Below, piece after piece: positions 46,978 to 54,517 of a DNA stretch of 64,000 nt. A program made the translations under genes and the position numbers. The notes beneath the pieces are model-generated. The model ran no database searches and was not told the DNA's origin. It saw only the letters and a program-made list of their open reading frames with translations. The stretch comes from Methylibium sp035762065 (GTDB lineage: Bacteria > Pseudomonadota > Gammaproteobacteria > Burkholderiales > Burkholderiaceae_C): the NCBI RefSeq assembly GCF_035762065.1, contig NZ_DASTPW010000055.1, forward strand, positions 62,001-126,000. Reading direction: 5' to 3'. The number at the start of each line of letters is the position of its first letter. The first letter of the stretch is position 1.

Positions 46978-47763
46978 TCAGTCGCACCAACCATCTACGT
47001 CATCGATGAACCGCTGCCGATGGGCACGCTGCCCATCGAGCTCGCCCGTCAGGACCACTTCCGCGCGCCCTTCCGCATCGATGGCCGAGATGCCGCGCAG
47101 TCCGACGCCATGGCTTTTGAAGCCTTGCGCTTGCCATCTCGCAGAGCTGTCGATGCGGTCGTGGTGATGGCCGTGGATCACGACGCCCGCATCCATGGCC
47201 TGAGCCAGCGTATCGATCAACGCGAAGCCGTTCGGGTGGTAGCCCGGCGCCTCGTGCGTGATGAGCACGTCGGCGCGCAGGTCGGCCAGCGCATCGACGG
47301 TCTCGGGGTAGATGGTTCCCCAGTGCTTGCGCGGCGGTCCCTCCTGCCATCGGTCCTGACGCGGCGTCGCCTGCGCGTGCTCCTGCATCGTCTTGAACGC
47401 CGGCGCACCTGCGCGTGCCGCGGAGGCGCTCGGGTGCCAGACGGTCTCCCGGAACACGCCGCCCAGCCCGGCCAGCCGCTGGCCGTTCGGCAGCTCGACG
47501 ACGCGGCCATGCACGTTGCAGCTCGCGAGCTCGCTGCCCCACACCCGCATCCACAGCTCGTCGCTGTCGGCGTCGTGGTTGCCATGGATGAAGAACACCG
47601 GGATGCGCCGCTCGATGAGCGGTGCGAGTTCGAGGTGCAGCGGGCGCTCGGGCTCCATGTCGCCGAGCAAGACGACGGCCGAAGCCTTGGTATGGCTCGC
47701 CGCCACGACGATGTGATGGAAGCGACCGTGCGGGTCGCCGCAGTAGAGGATCGGTCGAGTCAT
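46978..47763 (-). CDS. Calcineurin-like metallophosphoesterase
   Basis: 261 aa with the full set of metal ligands: YCGDPHG (Asp10, His12), LLGDME (Asp35), FIHGNHD (Asn62, His63), LITHEAP and HGHHHD near the C-terminus. It would hydrolyse a phosphomonoester or phosphodiester. The family includes protein phosphatases, nucleotidases and the phosphatase of Pnkp-type RNA repair; the substrate cannot be told from sequence. Placement in an operon with a HAD phosphatase and AAA+ ATPase makes a nucleic-acid end-processing role worth testing. Confidence 0.9.
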   Translation of the reverse strand: MTRPILYCGDPHGRFHHIVVAASHTKASAVVLLGDMEPERPLHLELAPLIERRIPVFFIHGNHDADSDELWMRVWGSELASCNVHGRVVELPNGQRLAGLGGVFRETVWHPSASAARAGAPAFKTMQEHAQATPRQDRWQEGPPRKHWGTIYPETVDALADLRADVLITHEAPGYHPNGFALIDTLAQAMDAGVVIHGHHHDRIDSSARWQAQGFKSHGVGLRGISAIDAEGRAEVVLTGELDGQRAHRQRFIDDVDGWCD

Positions 47764-47817
47764 GTTGTGCTTCTGCCCTGTCGATGAGTGCTGAGCCGTT
47801 GGGGACGGTGAATCGGC

Positions 47818-48183
47818 TCAATCCTGGGACGCCGCATCGATCAGCCGTGCGATCTCGTTCGTGACGTCGCTCGCCTGCGCTCCGCGCGCATCGAGCCACT
47901 GGTCCCACACGTAGAGCCCGTCTACGCTGTGGCCGGGCTCGCCGCAGAGCCGGTACACCCGACCGCTTCGCGTCACCGCCTGCCGGTCCTCCGCATCGAA
48001 GACCGTCACGGTCGAGCTCACCCGACCCTCGGCCGCATCCCGGTTCCAGCCGACCAGATGCCGCTCGCCGGTGCTGAGTTCGAACACCCGCCACCGCTCG
48101 AGGTGGATCACCGGCTGCTGCTTCACGGCCGGCACCGCCCAGACGCCGCCGGTGATGCCCAGCCGCTTGAGTCGTTCGTCCAT
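47818..48183 (-). CDS. Hypothetical protein, 121 aa
   Basis: Starts MDERLKRLGITGGVWAVPAV after a GGAAGGGAGGA ribosome-binding region. Features: ERHLVGWNRDAAEGRVSSTV, TRSGRVYRLCGEPGHSVDGL and YVWDQWL. I recall similar uncharacterised proteins in accessory regions of gammaproteobacteria, but I can assign no function. It is beta-rich and soluble, without signal peptide. It lies 26 bp after the AAA+ gene in the operon. Confidence 0.75.
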   Translation of the reverse strand: MDERLKRLGITGGVWAVPAVKQQPVIHLERWRVFELSTGERHLVGWNRDAAEGRVSSTVTVFDAEDRQAVTRSGRVYRLCGEPGHSVDGLYVWDQWLDARGAQASDVTNEIARLIDAASQD

Positions 48184-48209
48184 CGTCTTCCTCCCTTCCT
48201 GTCCTGATC

Positions 48210-49415
48210 TCAATGCAGCCGCGGCCGGTCGGCCGGCTCGAGCTCGTTCCACACCTGCTCGACGTCGACCCGGCGCTGCTTGTCCTGCAGCGCCGCGGCC
48301 GCGAGCCGCTCGACCGTGCGCAGCATCAGCCGCGGGCTCATGCGCGCGAGCACGTAGGCGCACTTCGGATCGAAGCTGATCCGGTCTTCGAGCTTGAGCT
48401 GGTGCAGCACCTGGTCGATCAGCCGTCGCGCCACCTCGATCGCGTCGTCGCCGCTCGGCGGCGCGATCGAGAAGATCTCGAAGCGGCTGAGCAGCGGCAT
48501 GCCGATGCCGTGCAGGCTGTTGGCCGTCGCCACATAGGTCACCAAGCTCGCGTCGAACTCGATGTCGACCGAGATGTCCTTGATATGCCGGGCCGTCTGC
48601 CGCTCGAGCGCGCCGTGCAGCTGGGCCAGCGGATCGAGGTCGTGCTTGGTGCTGCTGCCGGCGCTCTTGTCGAGCTCGTCGAGCAGGATCACCGGGTTGG
48701 CCATGGCACCGAGGCAGACGAGCTGGAACAGCAGGCCGCTCTCGCTGTTGCTCCAGAACTTGTCGGCGCCGCGCAGGGCCGAGCCGGCCGAGGGCTGGTC
48801 GAAGGCGATGGTCGCGTGCGGCACCGCCATCAGCTCGGCGAGGCGCTGGCTGAAGAGCGTCTTGCCGACGCCGGGCGGGCCGAGCAGCAGCAGCGGCGGG
48901 ATGCGCGTCGGCGTGTTCGTGACCTCGGCCAGGCGCAGGGCGTTGCGCACCAGCGCCACCGGCGCGCGGAAGTTCGGCATGCGCGCCTCCAGATCGGCCA
49001 GCGCGGACTTCCAGCCGTCCGGGCGGCCGATCTCGCGGTCAGGCCCGAGCGCGGCCAGGCGCTGGCCGATGGTGACCAGCCGCTCGCGCGCCTCGCGGTC
49101 GGGGCTGCGCGCCTTGACCCCGTCCTCGCTCAAGGAGCGGATGGCCGCTGCGAAGTCGGGCAGCACGCGGTGCCAGCGTGGCGGAGGCTCGTCCGGGAAC
49201 GCGGGCAGCGAAGGCTCCGGCTCGGCGGCCTTCTTGCCCTCCTCGAGCTCCTTCGCGCTGGCCTTCTGCTGCTCGCGCAGGGCCTCGACCTCGCGCTGCG
49301 TCCGTCGCTCCACGTGCTTGCGCCATTGCTTCGCCGCGCGTTGTGGCAGGACGAAGTGGCTCCCGTTTGCGTAGACCAGTTCGTAGCCGACCGGCAGGTC
49401 GTCGCGGTCTCTCAT
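48210..49415 (-). CDS. AAA+ ATPase
   Basis: 401 aa. An N-terminal charged, probably coiled segment (about residues 30-65) is followed by a AAA+ module: Walker A GPPGVGKT (179-186), Walker B VILLDELDK (242-250), sensor 1 TYVATANS and an arginine-finger region LLSRFEIFSI. The lid reaches the C-terminus. The core resembles the ATPase part of Lon but no protease domain is present, so it is an unfoldase or remodeller acting on an unknown partner, perhaps another operon product. Start overlaps the HAD gene stop by four bases (ATGA). Confidence 0.9.
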   Translation of the reverse strand: MRDRDDLPVGYELVYANGSHFVLPQRAAKQWRKHVERRTQREVEALREQQKASAKELEEGKKAAEPEPSLPAFPDEPPPRWHRVLPDFAAAIRSLSEDGVKARSPDREARERLVTIGQRLAALGPDREIGRPDGWKSALADLEARMPNFRAPVALVRNALRLAEVTNTPTRIPPLLLLGPPGVGKTLFSQRLAELMAVPHATIAFDQPSAGSALRGADKFWSNSESGLLFQLVCLGAMANPVILLDELDKSAGSSTKHDLDPLAQLHGALERQTARHIKDISVDIEFDASLVTYVATANSLHGIGMPLLSRFEIFSIAPPSGDDAIEVARRLIDQVLHQLKLEDRISFDPKCAYVLARMSPRLMLRTVERLAAAALQDKQRRVDVEQVWNELEPADRPRLH

Positions 49416-49969
49416 CGGCACACTCCCGGCTGCTGCAGGGCCGCGACGAGCTCGGGCACGTGCTGCTCGAGCAGGCCCACGCCTTCCTCGCAGATCGCGA
49501 GTCGATCGACGACATAGGGCTCCGCGCGCGCAACGGCCTCGATCAGATCGAGACCGGAGAAGCGGTCGTCGACGACGGCATAGGCTTCGCCGCGGTGGTG
49601 CCGCTGCAGCCAGAGCGCGACCTCGGCGGCACGGCCCTCGCCGAGCAGGTGCGGCGTGCGCCAGCGGTCGCCCGCCTCGAGCCGCTGCGCCACGAAGGGC
49701 AGGCCGGCGGCTTCGAAGATGGACGTCATCTGCGCTCGGTCGAAGACGAGGCGCCACAGCGAGCTGACGACGTAGCGCAGACGGCTGTGGCAGGCTGCGT
49801 CGATTTGTGCGAGAGCTGCTTTGGCGTCGGCGCTGAAAAGCCGGCCGTACATCGGTTCGGGGTCAGGCAAGCGACCCGCGACAGCGGTCTCCACCCAGAG
49901 GCGGCCTTCCAGGTCGAGGCACAGGACATCGTCGATGTCGAGGAAGACGATCGGGGCAGGCTCAGTCAT
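49412..49969 (-). CDS. HAD-superfamily phosphatase, HAD_SAK-like
   Basis: 185 aa. Motif I FLDIDDVLCL (Asp11 nucleophile, Asp13), motif II VVSSLWR, and a late VVDDRFSG motif for the metal-binding acidic pair. The compact layout with SSLWR and WRTP resembles the HAD domains described in 'Swiss Army Knife' RNA-repair proteins, which remove phosphate from nucleic acid ends. That assignment is from memory and moderate. It overlaps both neighbours (ATGA with AAA+, 8 bp with the 101-aa gene). Confidence 0.82.
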   Translation of the reverse strand: MTEPAPIVFLDIDDVLCLDLEGRLWVETAVAGRLPDPEPMYGRLFSADAKAALAQIDAACHSRLRYVVSSLWRLVFDRAQMTSIFEAAGLPFVAQRLEAGDRWRTPHLLGEGRAAEVALWLQRHHRGEAYAVVDDRFSGLDLIEAVARAEPYVVDRLAICEEGVGLLEQHVPELVAALQQPGVCR

Positions 49970-50267
49970 GGGCGACCCTTGCCGGAAGTGCCGACACCGG
50001 GGCTTCTCCACCGAGCCGATGGGCCTCGACGACGACGTTGCGCGTCCCGACGCGCAGGCTGAACGCGTAGCGGTCGCCGGCATTTGCATCGAGCAGCTGC
50101 TCGCGATTGCCGACGCAGCGGACCACACCCTTGTCCGTCAGCAGGGTGCAGTCGAACTGGCCCGCCCAGGCCAGCTTGCAGTGGGTCACCGTCCCGACGA
50201 CGGTCACGACCGGCTGGGGCCTGAGCAGGGGGTCCGTAGCCGGTACGAGAAGCGGCGCGCCGCTCAC
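49962..50267 (-). CDS. Hypothetical protein, 101 aa
   Basis: GTG start (MSGAPLLVPATDPLLRPQPV) overlapping the LAGLIDADG gene stop (GTGA). Beta-rich: VVTVVGTVTHCKLAWAGQFD, CTLLTDKGVVRCVGNREQLL and YAFSLRVGTRNVVVEAHRL, like a small beta-barrel or OB fold. No family recognised. The tight overlaps on both sides show it is a real member of the operon. Confidence 0.75.
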   Translation of the reverse strand: MSGAPLLVPATDPLLRPQPVVTVVGTVTHCKLAWAGQFDCTLLTDKGVVRCVGNREQLLDANAGDRYAFSLRVGTRNVVVEAHRLGGEAPVSALPARVAHD

Positions 50268-50755
50268 TTCATCGCCCTCAGTTCGAGGTAGTACCGGTGC
50301 CGGATTTCTTGCACGGCATCGTCGACGCGACGCCCGCGTCGATGCGCGCCGAACTGACCCTCAACCCAGAAGCGTAGGGCTGTGAGCGCCTGATTGCGCT
50401 TGCCGACGAAGTGCGGCAGGAGCTTCTCGATCGCCTCGCTGGCATAGCGGCCGGTGTAGTTCAGCGTGTAGCACTGCCGCTTGTGGTTGGCCTGCCGCTT
50501 GGTCTTGTAGAGCCCGCTGCGGACGCCGACGGTGCGGCGGAAGTGCTCGAGGACCTCGAGGTTGTTCTGCGCCACCGACACGCCGAGGCGATAGGACGGT
50601 CGGCCACGATTGGCGGCGCGCGTGATGTGGATGCAGGATTCGCCGTCGGCGAAGCCGGCGGCCCATCCAAGATCTTGGTCCGCGCCCGGTGGGGCGTCGG
50701 TAGAACGCGTTTGGGCGACTTTGGAGCCGCCGAGTGAACCCTGGGACGCTTTCAT
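50264..50755 (-). CDS. LAGLIDADG-type homing-endonuclease-like protein
   Basis: 163 aa. The motif LGWAAGFADGESCIHI (residues about 29-44) is a single LAGLIDADG signature, followed by GVSVAQNNLEVLEHFRRTVG, RQCYTLNYTG and FRFWVEG-like strands; one motif implies a homodimer. Free-standing members are homing endonucleases or have become DNA-binding regulators. It is the first gene of the operon, about 70 bp downstream of a strong promoter, and its stop overlaps the next gene, so it is integrated into the operon rather than an intron or intein passenger. Confidence 0.85.
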   Translation of the reverse strand: MKASQGSLGGSKVAQTRSTDAPPGADQDLGWAAGFADGESCIHITRAANRGRPSYRLGVSVAQNNLEVLEHFRRTVGVRSGLYKTKRQANHKRQCYTLNYTGRYASEAIEKLLPHFVGKRNQALTALRFWVEGQFGAHRRGRRVDDAVQEIRHRYYLELRAMK

Positions 50756-50816
50756 GGAACGTGGAGCCTTTCCGGACGACCTCGCTGAGCGGCACAATGC
50801 TGCTCTTCATGGATTT

Positions 50817-50835
50817 ATGTCGTCTGGAATGACAT
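50817..50835. promoter_or_regulatory. Inverted repeat overlapping the operon -10, probable operator
   Basis: ATGTC, nine bases, GACAT. The right arm overlaps the -10 of the minus-strand promoter. The motif GAATGACA in the right half recurs at 50879-50886, just upstream of the divergent XRE gene, so one repressor could control both directions. Confidence 0.55.
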
Positions 50836-50862
50836 GATAGGCAGCAGTACGTCGCCTGTCAA
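50834..50862 (-). promoter_or_regulatory. Near-consensus sigma70 promoter of the seven-gene operon
   Basis: On the minus strand TTGACA (50857-50862), 17-base spacer, TATCAT (50834-50839). The -35 is perfect, the -10 has one mismatch, and spacing is optimal. It is about 80 bp upstream of the LAGLIDADG start. Such a strong promoter implies tight repression. Confidence 0.85.
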
Positions 50863-50902
50863 TGCAATTTGCTATCCTGAATGACAACAACTGCACAAGC
50901 CG

Positions 50903-51133
50903 ATGATCAAGTGCCACGTCTCTCGTCTGATGGGTGAACGAAGAGTCCGAGTTGCAGACGTCGCGCGCGACACGGGGCTGCATCGAAACCTGGTGGGGCT
51001 GCTGTGGCAGGGTGAGGTGCGTCGGATCGAGATCGACGCGCTCAACTCGTTGTGCGCCTACTTCGGGGTCCCCGTGGGCGAGATCTTCGAGTACGTCGCG
51101 GACCCGACAGATGGGTCGCCGGTAGTCACGTGA
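50903..51133 (+). CDS. Small XRE/Cro-type regulator
   Basis: 76 aa: MIKCHVSRLMGERRVRVADV, then ARDTGLHRNLVGLLWQGEV as the HTH, and ALNSLCAYFGVPVGEIFEYV. This is the compact HTH_26/YozG-like family. It is divergent from the seven-gene operon with the operator-like repeats between, so it is the likely repressor of that operon and itself. No membrane or ligand domain is present; the inducer may be one of the operon products. Confidence 0.9.
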   Translation: MIKCHVSRLMGERRVRVADVARDTGLHRNLVGLLWQGEVRRIEIDALNSLCAYFGVPVGEIFEYVADPTDGSPVVT

Positions 51134-51417
51134 GCGAAAGCGTCAGCAGCGAGGGACGGCAGCAACGCAGCGGTTGCGGTCCTTCAACTGTGCTGTCGAG
51201 TTCACGGTGTCCACCACATCGCGATCATTGAGCGTGGCGATTGCGCGCGGCGCAGGACGACCGGTCACGAGGGTGCTGCAGACCTTTGGAGGATGACGAT
51301 GCCCGCGCCAAGCTCCACGGCAAGCTGGCGCGTGAAGTCCTAGGGGATTGCCTTTGACTCGGAGCCTCTATATTTGTCAACCAAAGTGTAAACTGCAAAG
51401 CCAATGAGGAGTCGCAT

Positions 51418-52203
51418 ATGGGCGCGCCGCTGAAGAATCCCCCGGTCTACTTCACGGTGTCACAGGTGCGCTTCAACCCGCTGCTGAAGCTCACCGACTT
51501 CCTGCCTTCCATCCAAGAGGGTCTGCGCAATGCCGGCTTTCCCGCCTTCACGGTGCACACCACCATCGCGATACAGCTCGCCGTCAAGGACGGCCAGACC
51601 ATTCCTCAGCCCGTTCCACATGAGCAGTACCTGTTCGCCAACGTCGAGCAGACCCACTGCTTCGTCCTGAGCTCTGACTCGCTCACGTTTCAGTCGACCG
51701 ACTACGGGACCTACGAGAGGTTCTCCGAAGTCTTCCTGGAAGGGCTTGCCTTGGTCCACAAGGAAGTCGCGCTCGCCTTCACAGACCGCGTCGGGTTGCG
51801 CTATCTTGACCATGTGTTTCCGAAGGAGGGGGATAGCCTGGCGCTGTACCTTGCATCAGGGGTCCAAGGCTTGAGTGCTCAGCTTGGCGGGCAACCGGTG
51901 CACTCATATTCGGAGGCGCTCAACGCCGTCGGCAACGTGATGCTACGTGCGAGGGTCGTCATTCAGAACGGCGGCCTTGGCTTTCCTCCCGACATCCTTC
52001 CTCAAGGGATGGCGGTCCAGCAGCGCTTCCAGCAAGCTCAGGGCAGGCACGCCATCTTGGACACCGATGGCTCTGTTGAAGGTCGAGCGCTCTTCTCGCT
52101 CGACGCGGTTCGCCAGCATCTGCACTCAATCCATGAGGTCATCGAAGCAGCGTTCAAAGCGACTGTGACCGAACACGCACTTGAAGTCTGGAACGAAGCA
52201 TGA
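51418..52203 (+). CDS. TIGR04255 family protein
   Basis: 261 aa, start after GAGGAG. The family pattern is clear: NPPVYFTVSQVRFNPLLKL, HEQYLFANVEQTHCFVLSSD, SLTFQSTDYGTYERFSEVF, RVGLRYLDHVFP and a C-terminal LDAVRQHLHSIHEVIEAAF. TIGR04255 proteins are sporadically distributed and uncharacterised, often paired with a partner gene. Its stop overlaps the HTH gene start (ATGA). The upstream 51134-51417 is A/T-rich near 51350-51395 (TATATTTGTCAACCAAAG) and should hold the promoter. Confidence 0.88.
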   Translation: MGAPLKNPPVYFTVSQVRFNPLLKLTDFLPSIQEGLRNAGFPAFTVHTTIAIQLAVKDGQTIPQPVPHEQYLFANVEQTHCFVLSSDSLTFQSTDYGTYERFSEVFLEGLALVHKEVALAFTDRVGLRYLDHVFPKEGDSLALYLASGVQGLSAQLGGQPVHSYSEALNAVGNVMLRARVVIQNGGLGFPPDILPQGMAVQQRFQQAQGRHAILDTDGSVEGRALFSLDAVRQHLHSIHEVIEAAFKATVTEHALEVWNEA

Positions 52204-52826
52204 TTGGCCTCCTACCCGTCCCAGCCACAGCGGACTTCGCGGCAGTCCACTACCGCCCAGTCCCTGCGGTTTACAGCCGCGTTCAGGTCTTGGAGCGGCC
52301 ACTTCCCCTTCAGGTCGTCGGAACTGGCGGCGTGGCCAGCGCGCATTTCGTGCGGGAAGCCTTCGGCTACCAGCCGTACGAAGTGCTGGAGCAACCGCAG
52401 GTCGTTGAAGATGCGCCGTACGCCACCCTCATGGAGCAGGTGAAGTCTCGCTTCGGCCGCACCATGTCGCGGCTGCCCGAGGTCTTTGGTGTGTCGCGCC
52501 AGACGCTCTACAACTGGCTCGAAGGCGAGACACCGAAGGCTGTCCACCAAGAGCGACTTCGGCAACTTGCAGAAGCTGCAAAGGTCTTCGCTGACCTCGG
52601 CATCAAGCCGACCACGCCCATGCTTGACCGGCCGGTGGCCCAGGGCAAGTCGTTCCTGCAGTTGATGGCTGCGGGTGCCAACGGCCAAGAGGCTGCGAAG
52701 AAGCTCATCCGCATCGTCCAGCGAGGTGCCGACTCGCGCGCCAAGCTGGACGCTCTCCTGGAGGGACGCAAGGCAAAGCTCTCAGCCTCGGACATTGGTG
52801 CACCAGCGCTCGATGAGAACGCCTGA
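52200..52826 (+). CDS. HTH-domain protein of the TIGR04255 module
   Basis: 208 aa. An unknown N-terminal third is followed by an XRE-like helix-turn-helix at about residues 80-125: VKSRFGRTMSRLPEVFGVSR, QTLYNWLEGETPKAVHQERL and RQLAEAAKVFADLG. The last 65 residues are helical (FLQLMAAGANGQEAAKKLIR). It probably binds DNA and may repress the module. Translation is coupled to the TIGR04255 gene. Confidence 0.82.
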   Translation: MIGLLPVPATADFAAVHYRPVPAVYSRVQVLERPLPLQVVGTGGVASAHFVREAFGYQPYEVLEQPQVVEDAPYATLMEQVKSRFGRTMSRLPEVFGVSRQTLYNWLEGETPKAVHQERLRQLAEAAKVFADLGIKPTTPMLDRPVAQGKSFLQLMAAGANGQEAAKKLIRIVQRGADSRAKLDALLEGRKAKLSASDIGAPALDENA

Positions 52827-52832
52827 CAACGT

Positions 52833-53675
52833 ATGCCCGAGCAGCTGCCGCAGTGGACACGCGACACGAGCTGGCGGCAGGGCCATGTCCTGCCGCAGGA
52901 TGCTGCAGCCCGCTTCGGACTGACAAACGCCGCAGACCCAGGCTCGACCTGTGCCGTGGTCATCGCCCACGATTGCGACCTAGCAAACGACAGCTTGGAG
53001 GCCGAGCCGTACGTCGAGGTCATCATCGGGCGCACGGTCGCCGCTGCGAACGGCAACTTCTCCTGGGGCAAGGCTCCACGGACCTTGCACTACCCAGTGC
53101 AGTGCGAAGGAGCACCGGCCACCGTTGAGCTGGTCGCGACCGAAAAGGTCACCCTTCTCAAGTCCGAACTGGCTTGGTTCGAGCCGGACACGCGCTTCAG
53201 CGTGGACGGCCAGACCCTTGCGGTGCTGCGTAGTTGGCTCAGTGCTAGGTATGACCGCGCAGCCTTTGCCGATGCGTTCGTGGCTCGGATGAGGGAAACG
53301 AAGGCCGATGCCAAGTTGGCCAAGGCCCTGGAAGCTCACGGGAAGAATGTGTCATTCACGTACTTCGACGTTGACAAGGGCCAGTGCGTTGAACGGCTCG
53401 AGGGTGACCCATACTCGTTGAAGGTGGTCCTAGTCTTCAATCCTGGCGACGACCCAGATGCTGCAGCAGATGCCGCTGAGAAAGCGGCTGAGGCCGTAGA
53501 GGAGGCGCTGCGCGGACGGCTCCCAGAGGGAGGCACAGCTATCCGGCTCGATGCCTGCTTCGCAATCTCCGAAGACGATATCTCGGTGAGTCAGGCCAGA
53601 GTGCTCAACCACTGGCGCCTGGAGTACATGACCCACCGCGCCGAAGGACAGCAGCTCGGGCCTAAGGCGGACTGA
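52833..53675 (+). CDS. Hypothetical protein, third gene of the TIGR04255 module
   Basis: 280 aa, beginning MPEQLPQWTRDTSWRQGHVL. A notable motif is CAVVIAHDCDLAND (about residues 30-44), and YVEVIIGRTV follows; the C-terminal half has an acidic Ala-rich stretch (AAADAAEKAAEAVEEALRG). I recognise no family. HDCD-type motifs can bind metal, but this is not evidence of activity. It follows the HTH gene by 6 bp, so the three genes form one operon. Confidence 0.78.
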   Translation: MPEQLPQWTRDTSWRQGHVLPQDAAARFGLTNAADPGSTCAVVIAHDCDLANDSLEAEPYVEVIIGRTVAAANGNFSWGKAPRTLHYPVQCEGAPATVELVATEKVTLLKSELAWFEPDTRFSVDGQTLAVLRSWLSARYDRAAFADAFVARMRETKADAKLAKALEAHGKNVSFTYFDVDKGQCVERLEGDPYSLKVVLVFNPGDDPDAAADAAEKAAEAVEEALRGRLPEGGTAIRLDACFAISEDDISVSQARVLNHWRLEYMTHRAEGQQLGPKAD

Positions 53676-54022
53676 CGCCCCGTCCTGAGGCCCCCTTCCA
53701 TAAAGACACTTCCTGATGGCTGCCCGTACTAAGGGCCAGGTGCGTTGGCGCGGCGCGCCTTCAATGTCGGCTTCCGGACGCCGCTGTCATAGGCGCACGA
53801 TTCCAGAATGGCTGCAGGCAGTCTCCAGCCGACCCTCCGCTCCGGGCACGACAGGCGCTGCTCTGTGGGAAGTCGGCCAAAGCCGCACCGCAAACCGTCG
53901 TCACCACGACTCGAAACGTCAGTCGTGGTTCCTATCGAGCGCGGTCCGCGCGTTCGACGCAGACCACCGGTACCCGAGTGGCCGACGAGCTGTATGGGCT
54001 GCCGCGAGAGGTCAGCTGCGAT
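53676..54022. other. Non-coding region after the TIGR04255 operon
   Basis: No recognisable gene. Frames are open but short and without family resemblance. It leads into the CTATTCGGAC repeats. Confidence 0.4.
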
Positions 54023-54103
54023 CTATTCGGACAGCCAGCCTGCAATCTATTCGGACGCCGCGTCACAACCTATTCGGACAGGCGCTCTCCTGTCCGAATA
54101 GGT
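54023..54103. repeat. CTATTCGGAC repeats with a 15-bp perfect hairpin
   Basis: CTATTCGGAC occurs directly at 54023, 54047 and 54070 (24- and 23-bp spacing, about two helical turns) and inverted at 54092-54101. The third and the inverted copy make a perfect hairpin: ACCTATTCGGACAGG (54068-54082), loop CGCTCT, CCTGTCCGAATAGGT (54089-54103). The even phasing resembles iterons or a multi-site operator; the hairpin could also end transcription between the convergent operons. Confidence 0.75.
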
Positions 54104-54128
54104 GCCCAGATGCGAAGCAGATGGGCCG

Positions 54129-54466
54129 GCAAGCCGTCGTGAGACGGCGCGCAGTCGAGCGTTAGCGCGACGGAGCTCTTTCGGGCGGCCTGCTGAGGGC
54201 CGACCGAAAGATGGCAAGCCGGCATGAGCCGGCGCGCAGTCGAGCAGGAGCGAGACGAAGGTCTTACGGTCGACCCGCTGAGGGTCGGCCGGAAGACGCA
54301 AGCCGGCACGAGCCGGCGCGCAGTCGAGCAGGAGCGAGACGAAGGTCTTGCGGTCGACCTCCTGAGGGTCGGCCGAAAGACGCAAGCCGGCACGGCCGGC
54401 GCCCAGTCGAGCTCAAACGCGATCGAGGACTTGCGGGCGGCCCCGCGAGGGCCGCCCGCGAGAGTA
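54129..54466. repeat. Four tandem copies of an 84-85-bp unit
   Basis: Copies begin with GCAAGCC at 54129, 54214, 54298 and 54382. Copies 2 and 3 are nearly identical; 1 and 4 are more diverged. Each unit holds GCCGGC-x-GCCGGC and a longer imperfect hairpin (CGGTCGACC...GGTCGGCCG). As 84 is a multiple of three, all frames stay open across the array, but no ribosome-binding site or family supports translation. It differs from CRISPR because no unique spacers are present. Confidence 0.85.
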
Positions 54467-54517
54467 CGAGCTGGCGAACGATGCCGAAAACTCCCCCGCT
54501 CTCCCTCAGGACAGTCC

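Noticed and set aside
50264..50755. Homing endonuclease inside an intein or intron
   Set aside because: Flanking genes are complete and overlap it at start/stop codons; no splice-site residues or group I structure are evident.
54129..54466. CRISPR array
   Set aside because: Units of 84-85 bp abut directly with no unique spacers, and no cas genes are present.
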